Shown piece by piece: positions 1-9,180 of a stretch of 64,000 nt of DNA (position 1 is the first letter of the stretch; the number at the start of each line of letters is the position of its first letter). Made by a program: the position numbers and the translations under genes. The stretch is from Actinoplanes subtropicus (GTDB taxonomy: Bacteria > Actinomycetota > Actinomycetes > Mycobacteriales > Micromonosporaceae): NCBI RefSeq assembly GCF_000721705.1, contig NZ_JOJL01000007.1, positions 310,001 to 374,000 of the forward strand, given 5' to 3'. The notes under the pieces were generated by a model. The model did no database searches. It had not been told where the DNA came from and saw nothing but the letters and a program-made list of their open reading frames with translations.

Positions 1-165
1 GGCCGATCACCGGTGGCCCGGATTCAGCAGGTGACGGGGTGGCTCACGGTCACCGGCCGAACGGTGGACGCCGGTCACTCCGAGGCTGCTCATTGCTGAT
101 CTACGTATCCTTTCTGATGCCTGTCCGCTCTTGCGTGGCTGGTGCGTCTTCGCCAGGATGGCCCA

Positions 166-1449
166 ATGCCTCAGCAGCAGGACCAGAACATGCCCTTTTT
201 CGACGGGGCGAACTCTCAGCACGACTTCACTGTCGTCCTCCGCGGCTACGACCGCGGCCAGGTGGACGCGCATCTGGGCCGGCTAGTCGGCGCGTTGAGT
301 CAGTCCCAGCAGGCCCAGGGCGAGGCCGAGCAGCGGATGAACGACGCGCAGCGCCGGCTGCGCCAGGCCGAGCAGCGGCTGAACGCCGTGGAGCAGAAGC
401 TCGCCGACAGCAACAAGCTGCTGGAGGAGAACAACCGGCCGACGCTCTCCGGGCTGGGCACCCGGGTCGAGCAGATCCTGCGGCTGGCCGAGGAACAGGC
501 GAACGATCACCGCAGCGAGGCGAAGCGGGAGTCCGAGGGCATCCTCTCGGCGGCCCGGCTCGAGGCCCGTGAGATCACCGACAAGGCGCGCGCCGAGGCC
601 GCCGCCATGAAGGCGACCGCCGAGCGCGAGGCCGGCCAGGTCCGCACGCACGCCGAGCGGGAGGCGGCCGAGGCCCGCGTCCAGGCCCGGCGCGAGGCGG
701 ACACGCTCCGGTCGGATGCCGACCGCGAGACCAAGCAGCTGCGTACGGTCACCGCGCACGAGGTCGCCGAGCTGAAGTCGACCGTGGAGCGTGAGGTCGC
801 GTCGCTGCGGGCCACCGCCGAGCGGGAGATCACCCAGCTGCGGGCCAAGGCCTCCCGCGAGGCCGAGGAGAAGCGCGCCGAGGCGACCAAGCTGCTGACC
901 GACGCCCGCGACAAGCGCGACAAGGACCTGCAGGCCTTGGCGCTGGAGATCGCCGAGCGGCGGGAGAAGGCCGAGCGCGAGGAGTCGCAGCGGCACGCCG
1001 CCCAGGTCAGCGCCACGCAGAAGATGGTGGCCGAGGCCGAGCAGCGGGCGAGCGCCGCCGAGGACCGGTCGAAGGAGATCGAGCAGCGCGCCGAGCAGCG
1101 CCGCGTCGAGTCCGAGCGCAACGCGGTCGAGACCACCGAGAAGGCCCGCGCCCTCGCGGAAAAGACGGTGACCGAGGCCCGGGCCGAGGCCCAGCGCCTG
1201 ATGAGCGAGGCCCGCACCGAGGCCGAGCTGACCACCCAGGCCGCCAAGCGCGAGGTGGAAGACCTCACCCGGCAGAAGGACCAGGTCACCAGCCAGCTCG
1301 GGCAGATGCTGTCCGGCCTCTCCGGCCTGGTGCCCGGGGTGGGCGGCGCCAAGCCCGAGGCGAAGCCGGAGACTCCAGCCCAGCGCTCGCCGGAGGCGGA
1401 GCGTAACGGCGCTGGTGACAAGCCGGTGGGCGCCAAGTCCAACTCCTGA
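166..1449 (+). CDS. DivIVA/FilP-like coiled-coil cytoskeletal protein
   Basis: The protein has 427 residues. A short N-terminal DivIVA-like segment (DFTVVLRGYDRGQVDAHLGR) is followed by an almost unbroken heptad-rich coiled coil made of Ala, Glu, Arg and Gln, then a Pro/Glu-rich tail. A conserved block with LGTRVEQILRLAEEQA, near residue 100, recurs in the next gene and resembles Streptomyces FilP/Scy, filament-forming proteins at growing tips. The ATG at 166 is chosen because AGGA lies 7 nt upstream; an in-frame GTG at 142 is less likely. The inferred role is cytoplasmic scaffolding for polar growth. Databases often name this family 'cellulose-binding protein', which the sequence does not support. 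Confidence 0.75.
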   Translation: MPQQQDQNMPFFDGANSQHDFTVVLRGYDRGQVDAHLGRLVGALSQSQQAQGEAEQRMNDAQRRLRQAEQRLNAVEQKLADSNKLLEENNRPTLSGLGTRVEQILRLAEEQANDHRSEAKRESEGILSAARLEAREITDKARAEAAAMKATAEREAGQVRTHAEREAAEARVQARREADTLRSDADRETKQLRTVTAHEVAELKSTVEREVASLRATAEREITQLRAKASREAEEKRAEATKLLTDARDKRDKDLQALALEIAERREKAEREESQRHAAQVSATQKMVAEAEQRASAAEDRSKEIEQRAEQRRVESERNAVETTEKARALAEKTVTEARAEAQRLMSEARTEAELTTQAAKREVEDLTRQKDQVTSQLGQMLSGLSGLVPGVGGAKPEAKPETPAQRSPEAERNGAGDKPVGAKSNS

Positions 1450-1531
1450 GTCGTTCGCCACTGAGCTCTCCGGTTGCGTCATCCGTTCGGGTGCGCGACG
1501 GTAGTTCAGTCGGCCGTTAGCCATCGATGCG

Positions 1532-1560
1532 GGCCGTACCGGAGTTTCTCCGGTGCGGCC
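1532..1560 (+). terminator. Intrinsic terminator hairpin
   Basis: A 13-bp stem with one G.U pair and a TTT loop lies 80 bp after the first coiled-coil gene, followed by a T-containing stretch. It should separate the transcripts of the two coiled-coil genes. The rest of the 241-bp gap (1450-1690) holds the presumed promoter of the next gene, but no clear -10 box could be chosen. Confidence 0.7.
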
Positions 1561-1690
1561 TGACTCGTTTTGCGCGCGTAGCCTTGCTCTCGACGAGCCG
1601 GCTCAGACAAATCACAACTAGACGCATACTCCGCCCAGGACGGTGTGTATCCCTCCCAGACCGGACGATGCGTATGTGAGGATGGACAGC

Positions 1691-3112
1691 ATGTCGCATG
1701 GCGGTGAAATCTTCGGTCTTGGCGGAGACGCGGCCACCGAGCCCAGCTTCGAAACCGCCCTGCGGGGTTATGAGAAGAAGCAGGTCGAGCGGTACGTCGC
1801 ACGGGCCGAGAACGAGATAGCCGCGCTGGCCTCCGAACGCGAGCAGGCCTACGCCCAGATACAGGGCATGGCCGCGCAGATCGAGCGGCTCCAGCAGGAG
1901 ATCACCCAGACCCGCCGGCAGGGCGGGATCGGGCCCGAGGTCACCTTCCACCACCTGGGTCCGCGGGTCGAGCAGATCCTGCTGCTGGCCGAGGAGCAGG
2001 CCGCGGCGATCAAGGAGTCGGCCACCGACGACATCGCCGGCCGGCTGGCCGAGGCCGAGCGGATCCGGGCCGAGGCGGAAAAACACTCCCGCGACGGCAT
2101 CCGCGACTTCGAGATCGCCCTGGCCGCCCGGCGCGCCGAGGAGGAGCGGGCCGACGCCGCCAAGCGGGTCGCGGCGGAGAAGGCGCTGGCCGCCGCCCGC
2201 CACGCGGCCGAGCAGATGCGGCTCGAGGCCGAAGGCGTGCTGAACCGGGCCCGGGCCGACGCGCAGCAGCTCACCGAGCAGACCGCGCGGGACGCCCACC
2301 GGGTGCGCGCCGAGGCGGACGGCTACGCCCAGTCCACCCGGATGCAGGCCGACCAGGAGATCAAGGCCCTCCGGGAGAAGAACCAGCAGGAGATCGCCGC
2401 CCAGCGGGCGAACGCCGACCGGGCGCACAACGAACGGAAGGCCGCGCTGGAGCAGGAGCTCGGGCAGCGCCGCCAGGCCGTCGCCCAGGAGCTCACCCAG
2501 CAGCGCGCGGCGGTCGAGAAGCAGTGCGCCGATCTGCGCAGCGAGGCCGACCAGTACGCCGAGGAGGTGCTGCGCCGCTCGGACGACCAGGCCACCGCCG
2601 TACGCAAGGAGATCGTCGCCCAGCAGGAGAAGATCGCCAAGGCCGCCGCCGACCTGGAGGCCGCCCAGGCCAAGGTGGCCGAGGCCGAGCGCCAGGTCGC
2701 CGACGCGCAGGAGCGCGCCCGCGCCGGCCGGCAGGAGGCCGAGCAGGTCGAGAAGCGCCTTGCCGAGGTGCGCAAGGAGCTGGAGAGCGAGACCGCGCGG
2801 GTCGCCGAGGCGCTGAAGGCCGGCGAGGCCGCCGAGCGGCACGCCGCCGACGTCCGCCGCCAGGTGCAGAAGGAAGCGAAGCGGGTCGCCGAGCTGGCCG
2901 CCGCCGCGGTGCTGGCGGCCGCGGCCTCCCCCGACGACAAGGATGACAAGGACGGCGACGACGCCGTCCGGCCGGAGGAGAAGTCGGTCGCCGGCGGCCC
3001 GGTCGGGGCGCACGCGGCGGAGGAGCCGGTCGGCCAGCACGCGGCCAAGGTCACCGCATCGGCGAAGGTCACCGTTCCGCCCGCGACCCGCGTGGGAGCG
3101 GACGCCGATTAA
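1691..3112 (+). CDS. Second DivIVA/FilP-like coiled-coil protein
   Basis: The protein has 473 residues and is a paralogue of its upstream neighbour. It has an N-terminal DivIVA-like motif (FETALRGYEKKQVERYVAR), a shared block LGPRVEQILLLAEEQA near residue 95, a long Ala/Glu/Arg/Gln coiled coil to about residue 410, and an acidic Asp/Lys-rich then Val/Ala/Thr tail. ATG 1691 is chosen because GAGGA ends 8 nt upstream; ATG 1682 and the far upstream 1643 are less likely. The tandem pair suggests co-assembling filament proteins acting at hyphal tips (inference). The gene ends 51 bp before the next start. Confidence 0.75.
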   Translation: MSHGGEIFGLGGDAATEPSFETALRGYEKKQVERYVARAENEIAALASEREQAYAQIQGMAAQIERLQQEITQTRRQGGIGPEVTFHHLGPRVEQILLLAEEQAAAIKESATDDIAGRLAEAERIRAEAEKHSRDGIRDFEIALAARRAEEERADAAKRVAAEKALAAARHAAEQMRLEAEGVLNRARADAQQLTEQTARDAHRVRAEADGYAQSTRMQADQEIKALREKNQQEIAAQRANADRAHNERKAALEQELGQRRQAVAQELTQQRAAVEKQCADLRSEADQYAEEVLRRSDDQATAVRKEIVAQQEKIAKAAADLEAAQAKVAEAERQVADAQERARAGRQEAEQVEKRLAEVRKELESETARVAEALKAGEAAERHAADVRRQVQKEAKRVAELAAAAVLAAAASPDDKDDKDGDDAVRPEEKSVAGGPVGAHAAEEPVGQHAAKVTASAKVTVPPATRVGADAD

Positions 3113-3163
3113 CCGGCGATGATAGATTCCCGCCGAAATAGACCGGCGGGAGGAAATACCGCG

Positions 3164-4270
3164 GTGACCGCAGATGATGAAGCGCCCGCCGAGGATTCGG
3201 TAGAAGAGGACGAGCGCGAGGGGCGCTTCGGGCGCCCGGGGCCGCCGATCGACCGGCGCAACCCGTTCATGATCGGCCTGCTCGGCGGGTTCGGGATCAT
3301 CCTCGCGTACGCGATCTTCCTGGGTGTCCGCAACGCCGCGTCGATCCTGGTCCTGATCTTCATCGCCGCGTTCCTGGCGATCGGCCTCAACCCGGCGGTG
3401 AGCTGGCTGCGCGGGCGCGGCGTCCCGCGCGGCGGCGCGGTCGCGATCGTGGCGCTGGTCGTGCTGGCGCTGCTGGTCGGCGCGATCATCGCGCTGGTGC
3501 CGCCGCTGGTCACGCAGACCAACGCGCTGATCAAGAACGTCCCCGACTACGTCTCCCAGCTGCAGCGCAACCAGACGATCAAGGACCTGATCGTGCGCTA
3601 CGACATCATGACCAAGGTCACCAGCGCGGTCAACGCGGGCACGGTCGGCAACGCGGTCGGCGGCGTCGTGGGCGGGGCCAAGCTGATCTTCGGGACGATC
3701 TTCAACACGCTCACCGTGCTGGTCCTGACGATCTACTTCATGGCCGCCTTCGACCGGCTGCGCGAGGCGGCGTACTCGCTGGTGCCGGCCTCCCGGCGGA
3801 CCCGGGTGCGGCTGCTCACCGACGAGATCCTGACCAAGGTCGGCGCGTACATGGTGGGCGCGCTGGCGATCGCCGTGGTGGCCGGCCTCAGCTCGTTCGT
3901 GGTCGCCCTGATCCTCGGGCTCGCCTACCCGTTCGCGCTGGCCGTGGTGGTCGCCGTCTGTGACCTCATCCCGCAGATCGGCGCCACCCTCGGAGCGGTC
4001 ATCGTGAGCCTGGTGGGCTTCGCCTCCTCGCTCACCGCCGGGCTGGTCTGCGTGGTCTTCTTCATCGTCTACCAGCAGGTGGAGAACTACCTGATCTACC
4101 CGAGCGTGATGCGCCGCTCGGTGAAGGTGAGCGACGTGGCGGCGGTGGTCGCGGCCCTGCTCGGGGTGGCGCTGTTCGGCGTGGTCGGCGCGCTGGTGGC
4201 AATCCCGATGGTGGCCGCCGTCCAGTTGATCATTCGCGAGGTCGTGGTGCCGAGTCAGGAGGCTCGCTGA
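3164..4270 (+). CDS. AI-2E family transporter (PerM/YdiK-type permease)
   Basis: The protein has 368 residues. A charged N-terminal tail of about 35 residues is followed by two closely spaced hydrophobic helices, an amphipathic middle region, and a C-terminal block of about five helices containing the family-typical segment CDLIPQIGATLGA. This matches PF01594, whose members export autoinducer-2 or act as Na+/H+ antiporters; the substrate here is unknown. GTG 3164 is chosen because GGGAGGAAA sits just upstream at ideal distance; ATG 3119 has no such site. The 3' end overlaps the convergent hydrolase gene by 41 bp. Confidence 0.85.
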   Translation: MTADDEAPAEDSVEEDEREGRFGRPGPPIDRRNPFMIGLLGGFGIILAYAIFLGVRNAASILVLIFIAAFLAIGLNPAVSWLRGRGVPRGGAVAIVALVVLALLVGAIIALVPPLVTQTNALIKNVPDYVSQLQRNQTIKDLIVRYDIMTKVTSAVNAGTVGNAVGGVVGGAKLIFGTIFNTLTVLVLTIYFMAAFDRLREAAYSLVPASRRTRVRLLTDEILTKVGAYMVGALAIAVVAGLSSFVVALILGLAYPFALAVVVAVCDLIPQIGATLGAVIVSLVGFASSLTAGLVCVVFFIVYQQVENYLIYPSVMRRSVKVSDVAAVVAALLGVALFGVVGALVAIPMVAAVQLIIREVVVPSQEAR

Positions 4271-5060
4271 GCAGCGGTCCGGGGACGGGGACGTCCGCGA
4301 AGGCGGCCACCGTGCGGTCGGCGTACGCGTTCATGTCGCCGCTCTCCATCGGCCCGTCCCAGGTCGTCGGCAGCGGGGTGGGTACCTCCGGGGCCACCCG
4401 CTTGACGATCTCGTTCAGTACGCGCTCGGCGTCGCCGACCCAGAGGTGTTTCGCCCCATCTACCGGAACAATCTCCGCTACCCCGGCAAATCGGGCAGCG
4501 GCCTCGGCCGGGCGCAGGTAGTCGTCGAACTCGGGGATCAAGGCCGTTAGCGATTTGCCGCTTTTCTTCCAGGCCTCCAGATCGTCCTGCGTCGAGAACC
4601 GCAGGGGCGGCGAGAGCAAGATCGCTCCGACCACCGCGGGGTCAAGGCCGTGCATCAGGGTCAAATCGGTGCCGAACGACCAGCCCAGCAGCCAAATGTT
4701 CGGTAATTCGGAAAAATCGGCAAATTCTATGGCGGCGGCCACGTCGTACTTCTCGCCTGCCGCGCCGTCGAACGAGCCCTCCGACGTACCGCGCACGCTG
4801 CTGGTCCCCCGGGTGTTGAAGCGCAGCACCGCGATGCCGGCCAGCGCCGGAAGCCGCCAGGCCGCCTTGCGGAAGACATGGCTGTCCATCATGCCGCCGT
4901 GCGTGGGCAACGGGTGCAGGCAGACCAGCGTGGCGACCGGGTCGCGACCGAGCGGGCGGGCCAGCTCACCGACCAGGGTGAGGCCGTCGGCGGTATGCAG
5001 CTCGATGTCCTCCCGGCGCGCGGGCAGGACGGAGTTCGCACGGATCTGACTACTACTCAT
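4230..5060 (-). CDS. Alpha/beta hydrolase (serine hydrolase)
   Basis: The protein has 276 residues. It shows the alpha/beta-hydrolase layout: a strand leading to LHPLPTHGG (oxyanion region), the nucleophile elbow GWSFGTD with Ser in the second third, an acidic residue in PEFDDYL, and a C-terminal His in GAKHLWVG. No signal peptide is visible, so a cytoplasmic esterase or hydrolase is expected; the substrate cannot be told. The last 41 bp overlap the 3' end of the plus-strand permease gene, so the two messages are antisense over that stretch. Confidence 0.8.
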   Translation of the reverse strand: MSSSQIRANSVLPARREDIELHTADGLTLVGELARPLGRDPVATLVCLHPLPTHGGMMDSHVFRKAAWRLPALAGIAVLRFNTRGTSSVRGTSEGSFDGAAGEKYDVAAAIEFADFSELPNIWLLGWSFGTDLTLMHGLDPAVVGAILLSPPLRFSTQDDLEAWKKSGKSLTALIPEFDDYLRPAEAAARFAGVAEIVPVDGAKHLWVGDAERVLNEIVKRVAPEVPTPLPTTWDGPMESGDMNAYADRTVAAFADVPVPGPLLSEPPDSAPRPRE

Positions 5061-5112
5061 TTGGGAAGGCCTTCAGTCCTCTGTTGGGCGGTGGGCGGGG
5101 CGGTCGGATGGC

Positions 5113-5448
5113 TCACCCATACCTCGGGGCGTTGCGCGAGCGCTCCACCCCGGGGCCGCGCCGGTCACGCGCCTTCCAGCAGCCGGTGTGCCAGTGCCGC
5201 CGGTCGGTGAGGTCGCCGCGCTCGTCGGCCGGCCACGCCACCACGTGCGCCACCCCGGCCCGGATCTCCTGCATGCACCCCGGGCAGCGGTACGCCTTGG
5301 TGGCCGCGCCGCCGAAGATCGACCGCACCATCCACTCCCCGTCCTGCCACTGCTGGACGCCGTCGACGCCCTTGCGCACGCGCTCGTCCGCCAGCTGCTC
5401 GGGAGCGTCCGAGGCGGGGCGACGGCGGGGGTGGTTTCGGCGCGGCAC
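5113..5448 (-). CDS. Small zinc-ribbon-like actinobacterial protein
   Basis: The protein has 111 residues, with an Arg/Pro-rich N-terminus, a core YRCPGCMQEI, and then HWHTGCW. The CxxC...H...C arrangement suggests one bound zinc. Similar proteins are common in actinobacteria and are sometimes annotated 'ATP/GTP-binding', for which I see no P-loop; the function is unknown. The GTG start at 5448 lies 6 nt after a TACGCT -10 box, suggesting a leaderless transcript. It is divergent from the aldehyde dehydrogenase 52 bp away. Confidence 0.7.
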   Translation of the reverse strand: MPRRNHPRRRPASDAPEQLADERVRKGVDGVQQWQDGEWMVRSIFGGAATKAYRCPGCMQEIRAGVAHVVAWPADERGDLTDRRHWHTGCWKARDRRGPGVERSRNAPRYG

Positions 5449-5454
5449 CAGTCA

Positions 5455-5460
5455 AGCGTA
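5455..5460 (-). promoter_or_regulatory. -10 box TACGCT, leaderless start
   Basis: On the minus strand TACGCT is followed by 6 nt and then the GTG of the small zinc-ribbon gene, which places the transcription start at the start codon. Confidence 0.5.
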
Positions 5461-5488
5461 CGTAGTGACTGACGGGTAACAACCGCCG

Positions 5489-5494
5489 TAGACT
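5489..5494 (+). promoter_or_regulatory. -10 box TAGACT for aldehyde dehydrogenase
   Basis: TAGACT ends 6 nt before ATG 5501, with GTGACT as a fair -35 match 18 nt further upstream (5465-5470). The message is predicted to be leaderless. Confidence 0.6.
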
Positions 5495-5500
5495 CCGCAC

Positions 5501-6994
5501 ATGACGGCTACTCGCGTTCCCGGCGTGCCGGTGATCGAAGACGGCGTGCTGATCTCCACGAACCCCGCCACCGGCGAGGAGGCGGGCCGCGTCCCGGTCG
5601 CCGACGCCGCCGCGGTCGCCGCCGCCGTCCAGCGCGCGAAGGAGGCCGGCGCCTGGTGGCAGTCCCTCGGCTTCGACGGCCGCAAGGAGCGGCTGATCCG
5701 CTGGCGCTCGCTGATCGTCCAGCGGATCGAGGAGCTGGCCCAGCTCACCGGCCTCGAGGCGGGCAAGCCGCGGAACGACGCGATCATGGAGGCCGTCGCC
5801 GCGGTCGAGCACCTGGACTGGGCCGCCCACCACGCGAAGCGGGTGCTCGGGCCCCGGCGTACGAGAACCCGGATCTTGCTCGCGGAACACGCCGGCCACC
5901 TGGAGTACCTGCCCTACGGCGTGGTCGGCGTGATCGGCCCGTGGAACTACCCGATCCTGACGCCGATCGGCCCGATCAGCGGCGCGCTCGCGGCCGGCAA
6001 CGCGGTGGTCTTCAAGCCGAGCGAGTACACCCCGATCGTCGGCCAGTGGCTGGTCGACACGTTCGCCGAGGTGGTGCCCGAGCAGCCGGTAATGCAGGCG
6101 GTGCACGGCCTGGGCGACGTCGGCGGCGCGCTGTGCCGCTCCGGGGTCGGGAAGGTGTCGTTCACCGGCTCGACCGCCACCGGCAAGAAGGTGATGGCCG
6201 CCTGCGCGGAAAATCTCGTCCCGGTGGTGATCGAGGCGGGCGGCAAGGACGCGCTGATCGTCGACGCCGACGCGGACGTCAAGGCCGCCGCCGAGGCGGC
6301 CGTCTGGGGCGGCATGACCAACGCCGGCCAGACCTGCATCGGCATCGAGCGGGTGTACGCGGTGGCCCCGGTCTACGACCAACTGGTCAAGGAGATCGTG
6401 GCCCGGGCCGGCAAGCTGCGCACCGGGGAGGAGATCGGCCCGATCACCATGCCCCGGCAGATCGACGTCATCCGCGAGCACATCGACGACGCGCTGGCCA
6501 AGGGCGGCACGGCGGTGCTGGGCGGGGTCGGCGCGGTGCAGCCGCCGTACGTGGCGCCGACCGTGCTGGTCGACGTCCCGGCCGATTCGTCGGAGATCCG
6601 CGAGGAGACCTTCGGGCCGACCCTGACCATCACCAAGGTCGCCGACGCGGACGAGGCGGTGCGGCTGGCCAACGACAGCCCGTACGGCCTCGGTGGTGCG
6701 GTTTTCGGCAAGAAGAACGCGGTGCGCATCGCCCGCCGGTTGCGCTCGGGCATGGTGGCGGTCAACTCCACGCTCAGCTTCGTCGGCATGGGCAACCTGC
6801 CGTTCGGCGGCGTCGGCGAGTCCGGCTTCGGCCGCATCCACGGCGAGGACGGCCTGCGCGAGTTCGCCCGGCCCAAGGCGATCACCGTACGCCGGGCCCG
6901 GTCGCTGCTGCCGTCGACGACCTTCGAGCGCACTCCCGCCCAGGTCAAGCAGATCGTCAAGGTGGTGCGGATGCTGTACGGGCGCAAATCCTAG
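5501..6994 (+). CDS. NAD(P)-dependent aldehyde dehydrogenase
   Basis: The protein has 497 residues, full length for the ALDH superfamily. Visible motifs are the nucleotide-binding IGPWNYP and GNAVVFKPSE, the glycine motif FTGSTATGK, the general-base Glu in VIEAGGKDA, the catalytic Cys in NAGQTCIGIERVY, and a C-terminal FGGVGESGFGR. It oxidises an aldehyde to the acid in the cytoplasm; succinate-semialdehyde-type activity is possible, but the substrate is not determined. It has its own promoter and stands 18 bp before the ABC transporter pair. Confidence 0.9.
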   Translation: MTATRVPGVPVIEDGVLISTNPATGEEAGRVPVADAAAVAAAVQRAKEAGAWWQSLGFDGRKERLIRWRSLIVQRIEELAQLTGLEAGKPRNDAIMEAVAAVEHLDWAAHHAKRVLGPRRTRTRILLAEHAGHLEYLPYGVVGVIGPWNYPILTPIGPISGALAAGNAVVFKPSEYTPIVGQWLVDTFAEVVPEQPVMQAVHGLGDVGGALCRSGVGKVSFTGSTATGKKVMAACAENLVPVVIEAGGKDALIVDADADVKAAAEAAVWGGMTNAGQTCIGIERVYAVAPVYDQLVKEIVARAGKLRTGEEIGPITMPRQIDVIREHIDDALAKGGTAVLGGVGAVQPPYVAPTVLVDVPADSSEIREETFGPTLTITKVADADEAVRLANDSPYGLGGAVFGKKNAVRIARRLRSGMVAVNSTLSFVGMGNLPFGGVGESGFGRIHGEDGLREFARPKAITVRRARSLLPSTTFERTPAQVKQIVKVVRMLYGRKS

Positions 6995-7000
6995 GGCTCG

Positions 7001-7006
7001 TAAGCT
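7001..7006 (+). promoter_or_regulatory. -10 box TAAGCT, leaderless start of ABC gene
   Basis: TAAGCT ends 6 nt before GTG 7013, just after the aldehyde dehydrogenase stop. This gives the ABC pair a promoter separate from the upstream gene. Confidence 0.5.
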
Positions 7007-7012
7007 GTCGGG

Positions 7013-7660
7013 GTGGTCGATCATCCCGCCGTCGAGGTCGAGGACCTGCACGTCAGCTACGGCTCCACGCCCGTGCTGGTCGGCGTCGCGCTCACCGTCC
7101 CGGCCGGCGCCGGCGTCTGCGTCACCGGCGAGAACGGCATCGGCAAGTCGACGCTGCTGCGCTGCGTGAGCAGCCTCCAGCAGCCCGACTCCGGCACCAT
7201 CCGGGTCTTCGGCGCGGCCCCCGGCGCCACCCCCGAGTTCTGGCGGGCCGTGGTCACCACCGTCGAGCCGCCGACCTGGTACCCCGGGCTCACCGTGCAC
7301 GAGCACGCCGAGCTGGTCTGCCGCGCGCACGGCCAGGACCCGGAGGAGGCCGGCATCGACGAGGCGCTCGACCGGCTGGGGCTGGCCGGGCACGGCGACG
7401 CGATCCCGCCGTCGCTCTCCTCCGGGCAGAAGCAGCGGCTCACCCTGGCCTGCGCGCTGCTGCGGCCCAGCTCGCTGCTCATCCTCGACGAGCCCGAGCA
7501 GCGCCTCGACCCGGACGGCCGCAAGGAGGTGGCGGCGCTGCTCGCCCAGTACCTCGAGGACGGCGGCTCGCTGCTGATGGCCAGCCACGACGAGTCGTTC
7601 GCGGCCGCCTCGGGCGCGGCGGTCACCACGATGGAGTCGCTCCTCCCGGACCCCTCATGA
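7013..7660 (+). CDS. ABC transporter ATP-binding protein
   Basis: The protein has 215 residues. Motifs in order: Walker A GENGIGKST, signature LSSGQKQR, Walker B LLILDEPEQ, and the switch His in ASHDES. It is a short exporter-type ATPase that should dimerise and power the membrane protein encoded immediately downstream, whose ATG overlaps its stop codon (ATGA). The substrate is unknown. The GTG start is supported by the -10 box 6 nt upstream. Confidence 0.88.
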   Translation: MVDHPAVEVEDLHVSYGSTPVLVGVALTVPAGAGVCVTGENGIGKSTLLRCVSSLQQPDSGTIRVFGAAPGATPEFWRAVVTTVEPPTWYPGLTVHEHAELVCRAHGQDPEEAGIDEALDRLGLAGHGDAIPPSLSSGQKQRLTLACALLRPSSLLILDEPEQRLDPDGRKEVAALLAQYLEDGGSLLMASHDESFAAASGAAVTTMESLLPDPS

Positions 7661-9162
7661 GCACGGTCACCGTCCCGCTCGCCCCGATCCGCCGGTGGAT
7701 CGGCCGCCGCCAGTCGGCACACCGGGAGCGCGGGGCCACCGCCGGCAACATCTACTTCGCGTTGCTGTTCGTGGCCATCGTCGGCGGCATGGTGCACAAG
7801 CAACTCGCCGTGGTCTTCTGGCCGTCCGCGCCGAACGCCTCGGGGCTCGCCGCGGCGTCGCTGATCCCGGTTCTGTTCGGCCTGCTCTACCTGGCGCTGC
7901 GCCGGTTCGGCCCGCTCGCGCTGAGCCGTCCGGCGGCGTCCTGGCTGCTGCCCGCGCCGGTGAGCCGTCGCCGCCTGTTGCTGCCGTCGCTGCGACTGGC
8001 CGCGATCGTGGCGGCCGTCGTGGGCGCCCTCTTCGGTTTGGCGATCGTGGGGCACGCCGCGCCGCGCACCCTCGGCGGTCGCGAGGTGGCGCTGCTCGGC
8101 ACCGGCGCCGCGCTGATCGGCATCGCGCTGCTGCTGGTCGCGCTGGCCGCGCAGGCCGGCGGCCGCTGGGGCGACCGGCTCGACGCGGTGATCTCGCTGC
8201 TGCTGGCGGCCGGCCTGGCCGGCCTGGTGACCGACGCGTCCGCCACCGGTTCGGTCGCGGCGGGCGGATGGCCCTCCGCCACGACGCTGCTTCCGCTGGT
8301 TGGTACGCTCGCGCTGGTCGTCGGGTTGCTGTTCGCCTGGTCCGTACGGGGTCTGGCACGCACCCCGAACGAGCGGATCCTCGAGGCCGCGAAGACCGCC
8401 GGCACGCTGTTCGACTCGGCGTTCGGCGTCGAGCCGTCCTTCCTCACCGACATGATCGAGCGGCGCTACTGGGCCCGCCGCCACCTCCGCTCGGTGCGCT
8501 TCCCGGCCCGCCTCCCGGTGCTGGTCACCCAGGACCTGCTGCTGGTGGCCCGCCGCCGTCGTCGCCTGCTCTGGCTGGCCCTGGCCGCCGCCCTCCCGGT
8601 CCTGCTCGCCGCCGCCCCCGCCGCCCTGGTCGGCATCGCGATCCTGCTCGGCACTCTGATGGCGGCCACCACCTCGGCCGGCAACGCGAAGACCGACGCC
8701 GGCAACCCGGTCCTGCTCCGCCTGCTCGGCCTCACCTCCCGCCAGGCGGTGCTGCAGCGGATGTGGGTTCCCGGCGTGCTGGCCGCCCTGTGGTCGGCGG
8801 CCTCGCTCGGCCTGCTCTCCGCCCTGGGCGACCTGCCGACCGGCCCATGGTGGGCGCTCGGCCTCACCCTCGGCCCGGTCGGGGCCGTCGCCGCGATCCG
8901 CCGGGCCCGGGTCGGCTTCGTCCGCAACGAGCTGCTACCCCTGGACACGCCGATGGGGACGGTCTCCACCGGCCCCCTGGTCAACGCCGCGATCGGCCCG
9001 GACGCCCTGCTGCTCGGCCTGCCCGCCCTGGTGGCGATCGCCCAGCACCACCCGCTGTCGTGGACCAGCGTCGTCGTCCAGGCCGTGGTCGGCGGCGTCG
9101 GCGCCCGCGCCTACCTGGCCGGCACCACCGCCACCGACCGCGTGGAGCTGAGCTCCCGCTAG
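7657..9162 (+). CDS. ABC exporter membrane subunit (DUF6297-like)
   Basis: The protein has 501 residues and about ten hydrophobic segments rich in Leu, Ala and Val, separated by Arg-rich cytoplasmic loops such as ARRRRRLLW. The ATG overlaps the stop of the ATPase gene by 4 nt, so translation is coupled. It looks like the DUF6297 group of actinomycete membrane proteins that accompany a lone ATPase; that assignment is from memory and uncertain. The transported substrate is unknown. Confidence 0.7.
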   Translation: MSTVTVPLAPIRRWIGRRQSAHRERGATAGNIYFALLFVAIVGGMVHKQLAVVFWPSAPNASGLAAASLIPVLFGLLYLALRRFGPLALSRPAASWLLPAPVSRRRLLLPSLRLAAIVAAVVGALFGLAIVGHAAPRTLGGREVALLGTGAALIGIALLLVALAAQAGGRWGDRLDAVISLLLAAGLAGLVTDASATGSVAAGGWPSATTLLPLVGTLALVVGLLFAWSVRGLARTPNERILEAAKTAGTLFDSAFGVEPSFLTDMIERRYWARRHLRSVRFPARLPVLVTQDLLLVARRRRRLLWLALAAALPVLLAAAPAALVGIAILLGTLMAATTSAGNAKTDAGNPVLLRLLGLTSRQAVLQRMWVPGVLAALWSAASLGLLSALGDLPTGPWWALGLTLGPVGAVAAIRRARVGFVRNELLPLDTPMGTVSTGPLVNAAIGPDALLLGLPALVAIAQHHPLSWTSVVVQAVVGGVGARAYLAGTTATDRVELSSR

Positions 9163-9180
9163 CGCGCGGCGGATCCGCGG

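Noticed and set aside
507..1442. Long minus-strand open frames opposite the coiled-coil genes
   Set aside because: They mirror the GC-rich codon pattern of the real genes, have no homology-like composition (Arg/Ser/Ala-rich) and no ribosome sites.
5656..9162. A single 1168-codon protein
   Set aside because: The first two thirds is a shadow of the dehydrogenase and ATPase frames; the real gene starts at 7657.
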